Below, piece by piece: positions 13,256 to 26,584 of a stretch of 64,000 nt of DNA (positions are counted from its first letter, which is position 1; each line of letters opens with the position of its first letter). The notes beneath the pieces were generated by a model. That model was given only the letters and a program-made list of their open reading frames with translations, had not been told where the DNA came from and did not search any database. The position numbers and the translations under genes were made by a program. The stretch is from Fratercula arctica (taxonomy: Eukaryota; Chordata; Aves; Charadriiformes; Alcidae): the NCBI GenBank assembly GCA_947846985.1, contig CANTUZ010000002.1, forward strand, positions 57,864,885-57,928,884, given 5' to 3'.

Positions 13256-16200
13256 TTTGATTACAACCAGTACTCCCACAAGCCCGCTTCACTGGAGAAG
13301 GCTGTTGACTTTTCAAAGCCTGCTGCGCTAGAAAGCAGCAAACTAAGAAAAACAAAACTGTGAATGCTGTAGTCAGCAGTAGCCGAATATGAAGACGAAG
13401 GCGATTCTAAAAAAGAAAAACCCCAACCACACAAACAAGCAAACAAAAAACTCCCATGGGTTTACTGAGATATGATAAACAGTTTCTGATGGGTCTGATG
13501 GATCTCCCAAAAGATACATGGGAAAAACACTCAGTGTGAATGAGGTTGCATTAACTAAGTGACTGTAGATACTGTAAAAAGAGAAGTTTTGGTGTGGTTT
13601 TTTTCTCAGCTTGATCCTTTCTGTGCCATGATAACTAGAAAAATGCTCTGTGGAGTGCAAATGTTTTATTAGTAATTCGGCAAGATTTAGGGACATTTTG
13701 AAGTAGCAGAGATATTTCTCTATTTTTGAAATCAGACTATAAATCTCTGTCGTCACTTCATTTCTGCCTGAAGTAGGATCCCAGGTTGAAAGTAAAGGGT
13801 CTGTAACTCACTTCTGGAAATAATGGTATTCATAGTGAATTGATATTTGGGGCATTCATTTAGAAGAATGGGCATTGTTCACTGCCTTGCTGCTTCTTTT
13901 ATGGCGTAAAGGGTCATTGACTTGGCTCCCTTGTCCAGACTCTTTGACAGCAAGACTAATGCATTGAGCCGTTTTTCAAATACAGTTTAGCTGAAGGATA
14001 TGGTTGTCTCTCACATGTGTGGGTGTTACTCATCTATGTACTTGTCCCAACCAAACTACATTAGAAGAGTGAGGAGTTTCTGAAGCTCTAACGAAGGCTG
14101 CCTGGAAGCACAAACTGCTGCCTAATGCAGTTTCCTGCCTTCCAAAGGCATCATGCATTTGTCAGTTTAGAGTATTTACACTGTATATGCCCTATGTTTT
14201 GATCGCTTTCGTCATTTCATAGTGCAAAGAGAAAAGGTGTTAGCAGCAATTTTTTAGTTCTCCATACAAACAAAACATTTTCTTGAAAAGTTTGAATTTG
14301 GAGTCTACAGGGGCAAATTTTATGCAGAATTACAGGATCCAAACAGTGCCCAATGGGCCTATCTCACCTGTCAATGGGAAACCTCCCAGTTATTTCAGTG
14401 GGTTGTAGTCTAGCTTAGCTGTTCCTGAGAGGATAATATTTACAAGCAGTTCTTGCCATCAGGGTGCTTAAGCACATTAATACTCTGTGTACGGACCTGT
14501 CAGGTTTACAAGGCTGATCTTGTCCTGCATTAGTTGAGTGCCTGGTGTAAATCTGATCATAAACCCAGATTTTCTTAGAGGCTTTTTTCTGAACGATGGT
14601 AGCTCTGGGAAGCGCAGAGCTGTTCATCAGCTGCAAGGAGCCTTCTTCCCTGCTAACTCCACCAGAGTTTTGTTTGCACGTTGGGGATGTAAACTACTGT
14701 CATTCTTTGGACCACTTTAAACTTGCTGAGAGACTTGTTCGTGCTCAAAGGCTCACTGGCATCAAATAGCATTCAGTGTCAGAGCCAACGTGTGAGCACT
14801 CGGTGAGAGATGCTGCAGAAAGCAGTCCTCCCAAAAGTTTGCTACATATAAAGGAAAAATGGCGGCTGCTTAGACGTGATCCAGCCATCGACCCAGAAAG
14901 CACAAGCCTATCCACATTCATATATGATTGTGTTTAAGTATCTGCAAATCTAGGAGTTTATTTAAATGAAGTTTCAAAGAGTGAAGGAAGGTCAGAATCT
15001 CTAATCAAAGCTTTTCCTCTGCTGCCAAAGATTGCCAAAGTTTATTAGGCAGAACTGTTGAAACAATGAAAAAGCTGAATCTAATAAAATTTTGGAAGAA
15101 AAAGATACTGGACTGTGTGAGAGAGAATGATTTGTTGCTTCAATCTTCGTTTTTGCTTTAATTGAAAATGGTTGCTCTTAACATTCCTATTCGAGCTTCT
15201 GGTTATGCTGAAGCAGCATTCTACCCACATAGGGTAGACTGGGGAATAGGAAATGTCTTCATGCCAACGTGGAGATCTCATACATTTGGTGTGTGCTGTC
15301 ATTGAATGTCCCCTTGTTATAAGCCTGTTGATAGTTGCCTTCTAGAGGACTTTACTGATGACACTAAACAGTGATTTTTTTTGTCCTAATTTAGTTTGGC
15401 TTTCAGGGTTTGTCTTCTAGAATCCACTGAAAGAATTTGTAGCATTTTCAATGGGGAAAAAAATGTTTACTCACTTCCTTGCTCCAATATTTAAGGGTTT
15501 CTAGGAGAGAAGATTTTGGAATGAAGAACTTATGTCTCCTGGGAATAAATGAAGTAACCAATAAACACTGCTGCAAGATGAGGCAAAAGGAACTTTCTGC
15601 TGACAGAGGGCAATTGCCATATGCCCACAAAAGGCAAATTCTCCCCTTAATTAGAGAATGGTATTGAGATGGTGGTGTATTAGAAGGCTAGAACGGCACT
15701 GACTGTGACACATGGGGAAGACTCTGCATGTGTGTGGTCACAGTCCTTGAGGGATGTGAGCTGGCTGCAGAGAGCCCAGCAGGGAGTTAAGCTCTGCTGC
15801 TGGAGAAACTGGCTGCTGTTTGGAAGCACACAATAGAAAAATACTATGGTGCCAGCACAGTGGCTTAACTAGCTAACAGGATAAGCGGAATATACTGCAT
15901 TCAAGAACTGGATAATTCTGTTAACAGAGTGAAGGTTGTAGCTGAAGCCCTGCCACTAATTAGGGCTAGATTTTCAAAGTGGTGCCTGGGATTATAGCCA
16001 TAATTTTGTCAGTGACAGTCATGGAGCTCAGGTCTCTTTTTGCTTCTTTCACAATTCACCCCTTATGTGTCCCAGGGCGCCCTGTGTTCCCAAGACGTGG
16101 AAGAAGTCAAGTGATGGGGAGAAAAGAAGCACTTAGTCTGTGTTTATTTAGTCAACTTTTTCCCCCCCAAAAATATTTCTTTTTAAATTCAGCACTAGAA

Positions 16201-17757
16201 GGAAATAGGAGTATTCACCAATTTGCAGATCTACTGAGGACTGTTACCTCTCTGAAGAGGGATGGCACAATATGAAGCATGAACTTGGCACGATGTCTTA
16301 TATTTTTTTGCTGTGAATAGACCCTTCACTGCTGAGCTGTGGAAAATCTAAGCCATTTGCCACTTGCTTAGAGAGTTGTCCTAATATTAAGAGTTCAGTG
16401 AAATCAAAAGGGCAACAGTAAAAGGCAGCAGAACTAGGTTAGAGGAGAATAATTTTTTGAGGAACTCTTCTTGACACCGTGTCATGTACACACAGGTCTG
16501 CTAAAACAATAGCTCAAAGCTGATTAAACTGAGATCAGCAAGACTGTGCAGAGTGGAAACTGGTACCCTGCCCTTGTGTCGGGCTGGGGAGTTTTGGACC
16601 CTTCTTACATCTCAGATGAACTGAGGGATGCAAACATGTGAAAGGAGTCAGAGGCCAAAGTATCAGAAGCTTCTTTTGCTCTTGACTGTTGAACTCAGGC
16701 TATCAACCTTATTTATTTTGCTTTAAATCTGCAGGCAAGTTTAGTGCTCTTGAAAAGCAGAGAACAGAGAACTGGACCTTGAAGCAAGCGTAGTGCAGGC
16801 AGTTACTGGGCAGCCTGTCTTTTCCCCAAGCTCTGCGACACCATGTCTTTAGTTCTGACACGTCTAGCAATATTTTTTCTGTTAGCTGATGCACAATTTG
16901 GGACTGAGTTGAGGCTATTTTTCACTTGTGATTTGAATCAAGCATGGGTCACAGCTTTTCCTTCTTGCAATGCTGTCATCCACTTCTTTTCATCCTCAGA
17001 CCCAGTGTACACAAACAGAAAATACTTTGCTGCTTTACTTTTGTAGTGCCTAGTTTTCTTTCATTATAGACTTCCATCTTCCATACAGGTTTGGATAGTA
17101 CTGCTTGGAAACGTGAGCCCGTCTGAATACTTCAATATGTTCTTAGATCTGCTTTTTTAAAGAGAAGCTCTCATAAATAGTATGGTCCAGACTAGATCTT
17201 TGCCAGTTTACACTTCCGGACTATTTAATCCTCATTAAATATTACTGTAGATACAATCCATTCTGTCAGTATAAAATATTCTAGGTTTTAATTAGCACCC
17301 TTTAAACGTGGAACCTGATTGGATTGAGAATTAGTTCACATCCATGATGTTCACCATATGAAGTCAACAAATACAAACAGCTAGTGCAGCACTGTTTTTA
17401 ATATCACTGCAGTTTCCTCTGTTTTAAATTTAAGCAATACTGGTCCACGAGAGATAATTTATATCAGGTGCGATTATTAAATGTTATGATTCTTTTGCAG
17501 CAAAAGCTACTGATACAGTAATGTTTGACTGAAAAGTAAGATTTCTTAAACCAGATGTTTCTTCTACTTCCAAGAAAAGAAAATTTGCTTAGCTTTGTTG
17601 AATCTCCTCATGTGGTCACAAGGGCCAAAAATGCCCTTTTGGAGAGCAAAGTGTGTTATAGAACATTAAGACTAAGGCATAACAGTGTTTTTCTGTTGCT
17701 GTGTGTGGGAAAAGGAGTAAGTACTTGTATTTGTTGCTGTGCGTGTCTAGCTGTGTT

Positions 17758-17834
17758 AGAAGCATGTAATAAAATCATACTAACCCTGTTTCATATCAGC
17801 AGAACTTTTAAAATAATTAAGTTGGCCTGCACAA
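17758..17834 (+). repeat. Direct repeat copy A of a 77-base element
   Basis: This segment, opening AGAAGCATGTAATAAA and closing CTGCACAA, matches 18783-18859 without gaps at 64 of 77 positions (my hand alignment). Similarity fades quickly on both sides. Thirteen substitutions and no indels suggest an old local duplication or two copies of an ancient interspersed repeat. I cannot assign it to a family. Confidence 0.8.
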
Positions 17835-18782
17835 TACAAAAAGATGTTAAAAGTGACTTAGTGGTGCAAAGCACACTTTACCAGCATGCTGTGCTATTAC
17901 TGGTCATTGTGCTGCCCAAAAGCGTATTTTCCAGTACAGCACCACCCAAGGTGTGCCCTGTAAGCCACTTTACTTTCAGGAGCAAGACTGTTGTCCTTGT
18001 TACTCTTCCGTGTATCTAGGTAGACTGGTGAAGGGTGAGGTATTTTTGGAGATTTAATTAGCTGTGAGGGTCTCTGTTTCTTATCTTCTGCTTAGACAAA
18101 GTTTTAGTGGTGAACTTGGAATTTTGCTTCAGCAAGAGCTGATAGACTGTAGTACTCTGGGATTTTTCAAGGTTTTTATTTTTTTTCATAAGACATACAC
18201 CATGGCTTAAGAGGGAGGGAGTCTCAAGGGCTCCGTTTGCTAGTGTGAAGCCTGCCTCCTTTCTCATTCAGGGTCACATAACTTCCCTCCAGCATTTGCA
18301 GGAACTACTCACAAGGAAAAATGATATTAGAATAAAACTGTATTATTTTTAGCCTTCTGTCTTCTGTTTTTTTTTTTCCTCTACTGAAAAAATGAAAAGT
18401 GCTACCAACCGTGGACCTTTTCCTGAGCTCAGCAAGTCCCGAGAGGCTTGGGTCTGACCTTGAGTACTCCCCATGTTTCGCGGATAGCTGTCGTGGGCTC
18501 TGGATATTGTCTTTTGCCATGCTTTAGGGGTTGGGAAACTGTAGCAGACCAGAAGATATTACAGTGTGTGTTTACTGGAGGGTATTTTAAAGGAAGTACC
18601 GATACTTCTCTAACTGCTTGAGTGCATGCACTGCCATCAGTGGCAATGACACCGGCTCTGATTACAAGCAAGGAAAGCAAAAGGAGGTTTGAGTCTGGTT
18701 CAGGAAGCCTTTGGTTTTCTGAGCGATTCAGCTGGGCTTGAAGTTGTAGCTCATGTCCTATTTCTTCATACCTAGATATGAC

Positions 18783-18859
18783 AGAAGCATGTAATAAAGG
18801 CATATTCATCCTGCTTCGTATCAGCAGGACTTGTAAAGTAATTAGGGTGGACTGCACAA
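18783..18859 (+). repeat. Direct repeat copy B of a 77-base element
   Basis: Partner of 17758-17834, in the same orientation and exactly 1025 bases downstream. The conserved core includes TATCAGCAG and TAATTA. Most differences are transitions, consistent with neutral decay. Confidence 0.8.
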
Positions 18860-21800
18860 CGTGCAAACATGACATTGTAAGTTAAAAATAGTAAATTAAT
18901 TCAGACTGAGCTCTCCCCTCAAGGGCATAAAAGAGCACCAAAGTTATTGAGGGAGAATCACATTTGTTTCTTTTCATAGCAAGGACTTCACGTCCATAGG
19001 TTGTCAAGTGATGAGATGAACGTTGCCTTTCTGTCAGCTAACTATGTTTTAAGTGGCAGTTGAGAAGATGCAGAGGTTTTTACCTCCTGATGACTAAACT
19101 CAAGGTTTACTTACAGTGACAAAACTCCCAATGTAATTATATTGTAGCCATTAAAATCGATGTGGATTTCTTTCATGATAAATGGCAAGCAGGAAGAGTA
19201 CGACCCGTGCACTTCCTCATCCCAGATCTCCAGACGCTATGAGCCCCAGTTGGTGACCACACGCCCTCCTTTGCCCTACCCTGCACCAAGTGCTCTTGGC
19301 CTTGTCCTCACTACTGGGGACAGTCTGGTATTGCATTAGAAAACAGTGAATCCAAACTGCAGCAAATAGCTTTTTTTCTTTTCAGAAAATCAGCCTTAAT
19401 TGTTTTTAAGTCCCTGTGGTGTTCAGTTGCGTCCCAAAAAGCTTCCCTTCAGGTGGACAGCAGGGCAAATGTGATGACCTTGAGTGGTCAGGGCGCTAAG
19501 GGGAGAAGCCTTGTGTACTCCGCTTGCTTGGCACACCAAGCTAAATCACATTGTGCTCCTGGTGCAGCCTTCCTTTCTCCAACACTGTTCCTTCTGACTC
19601 CTTGAAATGCCAATATTAAAGTAAAATCGCTTTCCCAACCTTCCTAATACCCTTCCCTAAGTGCATTCATGCGTAACCGTTCCTTCCTTTGAGACAGGAT
19701 GTCTATCTGCTCGAGCCCCCTCTGGCACATGCCCTGCCGCACCTGAGGACATGTATTGCGGCTGAGAAGGTCCCATTGTGGGGAGAGCAGTAGACAAGTG
19801 CCACCAGACCTCTGGAGGACGAGGCGCATAGATGGTAAGGGTGTAGAGGAGACACCTGGCTCAGTTGTGTGAAGTCTTTAATGGCGCATCCCAGGCCTCA
19901 GCCCAACGATAACCACCTCTCACCCTCAGCCTTTACGCCGTGTGTTCCCTTTCTCAGCTGCCCGGACAGGAAGAAAATCGGAAAAGCTTCAAAAAAGCGT
20001 TGTGGTGTGTTTCAGATTACTAGGGTTAAGTGCTAGGCATTATGAAAATGCCTAGCGTTTTGCTGTAGCACTGCATCTCAGAGAGTCACACTGGGGTAAA
20101 CTACGGAGTATATAATTCATTTATGCAGCAGGACTGGCTTTTAGGCCCCGTGATTGCATGACTGAGGGGTGAGCACTTGACAGAGCAGTGTGGGTGGATC
20201 CTTTAGGAGCAAATAAATATTTTTGTGTTGTTTCACTTACGGGGCTGGATGTGTTATTGTTGGCTTTGTATAATGCCAAGCTTTGCCAAGGTTTGGCCAT
20301 GCTGGGGTTGCTTTGCCTATATCAGGATTCATGACAATACTCTAGTATAACTGTCTTGATACAATTTCACTAATGTAGATAGGGCCCCACAAGGGTCATT
20401 TAATAGAAACATTTTTAATTTTTGAATAGGTCGGTATTTGCGGGACCCCATCATGTCCACCCCAGTCTGTTCAAAGCATAGGCTGTTAAACTATTCGTAC
20501 TGATTTTGTGGCAGATCTAAAAACCTCAGAGAAATGTTTAAGGAATGGGAAAAAGCACGTTTTGCAAATGTGCATGTATCTAGGTCGGTTGGCCCAGTTA
20601 CTATCCTGGACAAAATCATAAAAAGACCATAAGTAGTAAGCATTAAAGGGTAATGTGTAATACATGTCAGGCAGTGACATAGTATGAAAAATACATCTTG
20701 ACAAGGAAATGTCATTGTTTCTTGGTGGGATCACAACTTCGGCTGGTAAAGGTTGCATAAATTTCTTATCGTCACATATAATGTTCTGATTTAAACATGT
20801 CTCTATCCAGAAATCAGTGGTGACTTCAATAATTATATTGAAACCTGCTTAGCCGGGAAGGCCAAAAGTGCAATTGCAACTAATTATCTGTGATGCAATA
20901 GGGATGTTTCTACTGGAATTCACTTACAGTCCTGCTCTACTCGGTACCCTTTTCCGTATTTAAATAGTCTTGTAAGAAAGAAAATAATCATGACAAAAAA
21001 TCAAGTCCAGCAGAGCCCAGTTTATTTATAATGGTGTCTAAATTCAACCTGTATGTTTATGACCTAGGCCTCATCTCCATCTTGACCTGCCAGCTGTGCT
21101 TGTTTTTTAATCCCTACTAGCTGGACCGCCGTGCCCTCTTGCCCAGGTTTTGAACTCTCTGGGGGCAAAGAGCAGCTTGTTTTCTAAGTTAAGCTTGAAT
21201 ACACAATATTTAATATACTGAGCAATGAGTCACAGCTGAGTGGGACTTCAGTTACTGCTTTCTGGCAGAAATTGGAACTTCCCTGCGTAAATGCTCTTTT
21301 ACTTTTTTGCCTGCGAGCTGAGTGGCAGGAGTGGCAAGGAGCTGCGGCTTCCTGGGAGCAGAGCAGCACTTGGTTTGACTCCAAAGTCGGTGGGAGGTAG
21401 TAATAGTAGCACCATCTCCCTGCTGAACTTGCAGTCCGACTCCCGGTGGCCTCACTCTGTTCAGGGAAACAGTGGTAAAACCTGCTGATGGTGAGTTCCT
21501 GCTGATGCCCCAGATACCGACTCAAAGGCATTCTTGCTTCCCAGTTCTGGTCACGGTCAAAAGGTAGCCTGGGCCCTAATTTGTACCACAGCAGCCCACC
21601 AGTAAACTTCCTGAACCAAAGACTGACATTAGAACCTAAACCGTGGAGTGCAAAGCGTCATCTATTGATTTTTTTTTTTACTATTATTATTTTTTTCTCA
21701 GATCACCCTCAGTGCCTATTGTTATCATAATTCACAGTTGTTTTTTGCACAGGGTGTTAGTAAGCTCTCAGAAGTCTTTCTCACCTGTATGCAATAAACT

Positions 21801-22186
21801 TTCTAGAACAAGATTTTCTACAGTAGTAAGAAGAAGTTATAAAGACAAGTTGTTGTTAGGGATGAGAGCCACATACCCATCCCTATGCACTACTTTTATC
21901 TCCTGTTTAATAAGCAGTTCTTTTTTGGGTGAGGAACTGCTACATTAAAATTACAGTAATATTTTTCTATCATGCTGTTTTCTTAAGGAAGAGTCTCCAG
22001 GAGGGGATGACTTAGGCCACTAATGGTTAAATTATTACCTGGGTAAAAACATTGTTTTGATTAATGGTCATCTAATTGATTCTTAGTTGTAAAACTAAGA
22101 ATTTGTAAAAAGAGACAATTACTAAGCAATTTGTCTGTTCAAGAGTTATTCGAGACTACTCTCTCTCACCATTATTTTTCTTCCAG

Positions 22187-22189
22187 CAG
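22187..22189 (+). promoter_or_regulatory. HECW1: NAGNAG tandem splice acceptor before exon 2
   Basis: The intron ends TTCTTCCAGCAG, giving two acceptors three bases apart (after 22186 and after 22189). The downstream one yields Pro-Ile-Phe-Lys at the junction, as in human HECW1 from memory. The upstream one would insert a single Gln between residues 31 and 32 without shifting frame. Confidence 0.8.
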
Positions 22190-22265
22190 ATTTTTAAAAG
22201 CATCACCAATGAAGATTCAATCCAGGGGCAAGGAAGTCGGAGACTGATAAGTTTTTCATTGTCAG
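22190..22265 (+). CDS. HECW1: HECW1 coding exon 2 of window: HECW_N to C2 linker
   Basis: It codes IFKSITNEDSIQGQGSRRLI and then SFSLS (residues 32-56), and leaves one G for the Asp completed by the next exon. The donor is GTAAGT at 22266. The stretch is the variable linker between the N-terminal domain and C2. The ITNEDSI part differs from human (IGADETV from memory), while the QGQGSRRLISFSLSD part is conserved. The SRRLISFSLSD segment runs into the first strand of C2. Start chosen at 22190 because it preserves frame and matches the mammalian protein; the alternative 22187 adds one Gln. Confidence 0.96.
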
Positions 22266-24088
22266 GTAAGTCACTGCTGATGTGAAAGTTCTAAGCCCAG
22301 ACAGTGGGAAACTGAAATTACTAAAACCTTTCATGTGTATGTGGGTATGTATGTAGGTATATATTTGTGCATGTTTTTTTGCCTTTTGCTGTAGAAGTGA
22401 TGCTGAGGAAGAGAATTAATATCTGTGATTACTGCCACACTCTTTTTTTTCAACGAGAGTTATGTGCTGCAGCGTCTTGTTCAAGAAGGGTTTTGGGGCC
22501 ACAGTAGGTTTTCCTGTTTATGATTAAATGTGGTCAGGGAAAGGGAAAACAAGATCAAAGGTATGTACTTTACTTATATAGCAAAACAAGATTTGTGGTA
22601 GTCCTCTGTTTGTTGGCACGTTCCACTGTCTTGGTCTGGACATGTAGCATGGTGCATGAGCTTGTCTGTATTGCTCGATAGTGACTCGCAGACTTCTTGA
22701 GCCACGAGACTGCTCTCAGTCCTCTAAATTTTCTGAAGAATGTTTAGCCTCGTTACTTGGCATGTCACTGCAGGTTTTAAAGGCTTAATATGGATCCCTG
22801 AAGCAGCTACGGACCATTTGATCTGGCTTTAGTAACAATCTGTAAATCACTTCTGTAGAAAAAATCAGTTTGTCAAAAGAGTAGTTGTGAGCAAGGTTCT
22901 CATTTTGAAATTTTATGCTTTCTATTACGTGTTTTTTAGCTCCTGGAAGACAAAGAGAAAGATGCTGAACTTGATATGGAAATTCTCAGAGGAAGTAGTA
23001 CAGAGAAAAAAGAGTTACCCTAGTTCAAAACTTTTACGAGCATAGGCCTTTCTGTATAAAGTCCTACACTCAGACGTGCATTGTGTTACATGATTGGTTT
23101 TGCCATATGATTTATTTCAAGCTTCCCTCTAAGGTGTGTTAAAGTCTAGGACTTCTATATCTTTTTAATATTAAGCATGCAAGTCAGTGCTTTTCCAAAT
23201 TAGGTGGCCAGGGTGGTCCTTGAGAGGTTATATATGCTATATGGCGGGTTAGACTGACATTAGATGGGGCTCTCTTAACACATCACTTATTTTTGCTGGG
23301 CTGCACGCTGGGCACCCACCTAGTCGCATTAATTTGATAAAACCATAGGTTTAGCGCAGCAGAAATAAAGAGGTAGGGTTAATATTTCTTAATGTTCTTA
23401 AATCTTACACAGAAAATGTTGCCCAGAATTAGTAATGTTTATTCATTCTCTCAGATTCTTTGGCCTAGTAGACCAAGAGATGTCAAGAGTAATAATTTTT
23501 GAGACTGCTAAATTAGGTTGTATCAGTGGGCCCTTTTATAAACTAAACTGTTTAATTTACAGCTTGATTTAAAGCATACAAAGACCATACCATGTAATAC
23601 ATTTGGGATATCTTATTCTAGTGGTTCACAAGAGTATATCACAAGGTATAAATTTGCATTTCTATGCCAGCCAGGCTTTGAGCTCACAATTAATTTATCA
23701 AAAATCTTTGGTATCAAAATAGCTCAGTTCCATCCTGCCTGAAATTAACAGATTGACAAAGCACAGGGATTCATTTATTACCTTCTTACTTAGTTAACAA
23801 CCACAAAAAAATGTTGTTTTCTCTCGCAAAGTAAAATTACTGCTGTTCCTGTATCTGTTACGCTAGATAATAAAATGCAAATCAAGCCAGGCCTTGCAGA
23901 GGCATTGGAAGGAACTGAGATTCCTTTCCATTTGCACTGCTATCATAGCAATAACCTCTCTATTGTCACGAGTCCTTTCAGCTCGTATAAGCTTCTTCTT
24001 TTCAATATCTGTATTTTGGTATACTGTCACCTTCAGTGTCATTACTTAAACGTTAGGTTTCCAAATTATGGTTGATTTAGTTACAATT

Positions 24089-24135
24089 AAAAAAAAACAA
24101 ACAAAAAAAACCCAAAAAACAAACAAAAAAAAAAA
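24089..24135 (+). repeat. A/C-rich low-complexity run
   Basis: A-runs interrupted by C and CCC, with repeated AAACAAAC steps. It has the same composition class as 61943-62014 and is the complement of the G/T-rich run after 1157. Such runs are frequent in avian introns. No element boundaries are visible. Confidence 0.85.
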
Positions 24136-26554
24136 GCGTAAAGCCATTAGTCTGACTGGGGACCATCGCATTAGGTGCTGTACCAACACAGAGCCATCGT
24201 GCCCTAAGCAGTTACTCATCTAAAGAATGCGAGAAGAGCTATGACTTCTGCCATATCAATTTTTAAAACCAAAAAACATTATTGGAATGGGAGAGAAAAA
24301 TCTCAAAGTAGGCCAAATCCCAAGAAATGCCGAACATCACCAGTCCATTTCAGCTGACCTGTATTGCTTTCTCTACTGTCTAGACACTCCAGTGAGACCC
24401 TGTGTTTAAATGAACTGTGCAGAAACAGTTTCTTTCTAAAAGTTGGTGACAAAGTGCTTTGTTCTTTCTGTAATTTTATGGAGTATTTTCTTGGACAAAA
24501 TCCAACTGGTTTCACTGGAAGTTTTGCCTGAGAAAAGATTTCTGGATTGAATAAAAATGTCAAAGAAAGAAAAAAGTATAAACTCATGCTTCAGGGCAAA
24601 AGGAGATTGCTAGCTTCTTGAGAACAGAAATAGCTGAGAGTTTGCATTATGTCAGGAGGAGGTTTGTTTTCTTCGTATTTGGTTCTTTGGAGACTGCAAG
24701 TTGGTCCTGTGAAAGGTTAGTTCAGGTTAATAGGTTCGTTAGCAGCACTGATCTCAAAGAAGATAATTTCCTATGATTAAGCTTCTTAATCGTTTATATG
24801 ATGACTGTATTATTATAGCTTTCATTATTTAAAATACCAAGAGAAATATTGTAAGCATAATTTAGCTAGATTAAATACAGTCTTTAAGGAAAGCTATGCA
24901 GTCACTTTGCATTTACTTTCCGACATGACTTTCCTGCTGTTACCCGAGAATGTCACGCTTCTGATAAGGCAGCTGAAAGTGTCAGAGCTCTCTCGCGTGA
25001 AGTACAGAAAGAAGAAATGTGCTAAGCTTCCTAAGACGTACTAGCCACTTCACTGAAGGTTCCTGGGTTAGGAGCAGTGTAATGCATTCGCTGAAAGCCC
25101 TTGAAACCATTCTGCTGGCTGGTATATTTAGAAAGTGTTATCATGAGGTTTGCATGATATGTCTCCTAGCTATATGTTGCATCGAGTAACTTTTTTCAAG
25201 CTTTAATATTTCACGTGTCTCATGTGTTTGCACACTCCTTATTTATAAGTGTTCTCGTGGAACTAATGACCAGAAGATCTGAAAATTTCACAAACATGCA
25301 GGCATTTATCCTCATCACACCTCTCTGAGAAATGTTAGTTATTTTTGTGTGGCTTTCAGACCAGACATTTAGGTAACATCAGTTGTCGGTTTATGGAAGT
25401 CAGAGTATAAATCACAACTGAAAATAGTACTAGGTCTGCTAAGGGTCATTTTGACAATAGTAGTTACCATGAAATGCTTGATCAGAATGCAGATATATAA
25501 TACACTTTATCTTCCACCCATTTTTTGAAATCCTAGTGACTGACTTTATGACAAGAGTTCTAGCCACTAAATGTTGGGGTTTTTTTAATACAGCTATAAA
25601 CCTGCCTCTTCTTCTGCCCTCCCCAGGGCAGAAGCTAACTTGCCCAGATGTATGCTTTATAAACCTGAGTTACTAATCACTCAACTGTTTTATACCCATC
25701 AGAGCTTCTGCAAAGGTGAGGTGACTTTCTACCACCTCTGCTACACCTGTGCATACAAAGCACTGCAGTGCTCTAGACTAACAGATTTAAAAGCCTCAAA
25801 AGGCTCTGAATTCAGTTATTCCATTATGCTGTATAACACAGGCCACCTTGCTCCATGGTGTGGAGCTTTGTATGAGTTTGGCTCAGACGTTATCTTACAA
25901 ACAGGCGTGTAGTCTGGACCGGAGGACACCAAGGGATGGTACTTTGCTCCTGTGGTTAATTGCTTGCAGTAATATAAACTCCCCCTTGCCGTGTTAAGCT
26001 GTTCACATTAGCTGTTCAGTCTTTTTCTGTGTTTTCCTTCTTGATGAAGACAATTAAAAAAGTAGCCTGTCTTTCAGCCATTTTTGAATAATTAATTTCT
26101 CTGCTCCTTTTCATTTATTAATAGACCTATTTTCTTTCTGGTTCCTCTGCTGCCCCTTACTTACGCAAATGAGAATCCCTCTCATTTTCCCTTGTAGCAT
26201 TTCCAGCTAAAAAATTTCTTTTCTCCTCTTTTCCACTGTCTTTAATATTTTGCCTGGGAGCGTCATGTGACAGAAATGTTCTGGCTTATCTGCTCCACTT
26301 AGTAATTTTTTTAAAATCTAAGATCTTTAAATGTCTCCTAGTGCAGCTACACCAGCCCTTTCTTTCTTTTTTACATTCTTCTTTAAAAGGAAAATGGAGT
26401 CTGTCTACAGATCTGTAGATTTCTGAGAGCAGAAAAAAATTACTTTAATCATCTGATTTAACCTCTTGCATATTACCAGTTGCAGAACCTCATTTGGTAG
26501 CTGATCAAGCCAGCAAGCTGTTGTACGTTATGTAGTATCTTTCTCAATTTCCCT

Positions 26555-26584
26555 GCTGTGTTGGATTTTGCTGTGTTGGATTTT
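26555..26584 (+). repeat. Perfect 15-base tandem duplication
   Basis: GCTGTGTTGGATTTT occurs twice back to back with no mismatch. Two identical copies in otherwise unique intron indicate a recent small tandem duplication, probably polymerase slippage. No function is suggested. Confidence 0.9.

Larger units (their letters stand above)
215..22189 (+). other. HECW1: HECW1 intron between exons 1 and 2 (about 22 kb)
   Basis: A phase-0 GT-AG intron. It holds a G-run quadruplex candidate at 1130-1157, G/T-rich low complexity to 1199, a CR1 tip at 5701-5740, an old CR1 copy at 12965-13255, a 77-base direct repeat pair at 17758 and 18783, an exon-like unit with a strong Kozak ATG at 11954-12065, and a microexon-like unit at 8091-8110. 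GC-richer patches lie near 3290-4110, 8500-8950 and 11950-12330. I recognise no gene in them. The rest is unique-looking AT-rich intron. Several open frames of 60-180 codons occur on both strands, but none has recognisable protein features. Confidence 0.95.

Noticed and set aside
13106..13363. 85-codon open frame
   Set aside because: Its first part is the non-coding 3' region of a CR1 element.
17555..18019. 154-codon + strand open frame
   Set aside because: Overlaps the 77-base direct repeat and has no domain; the repeat's second copy is not open in the same frame.
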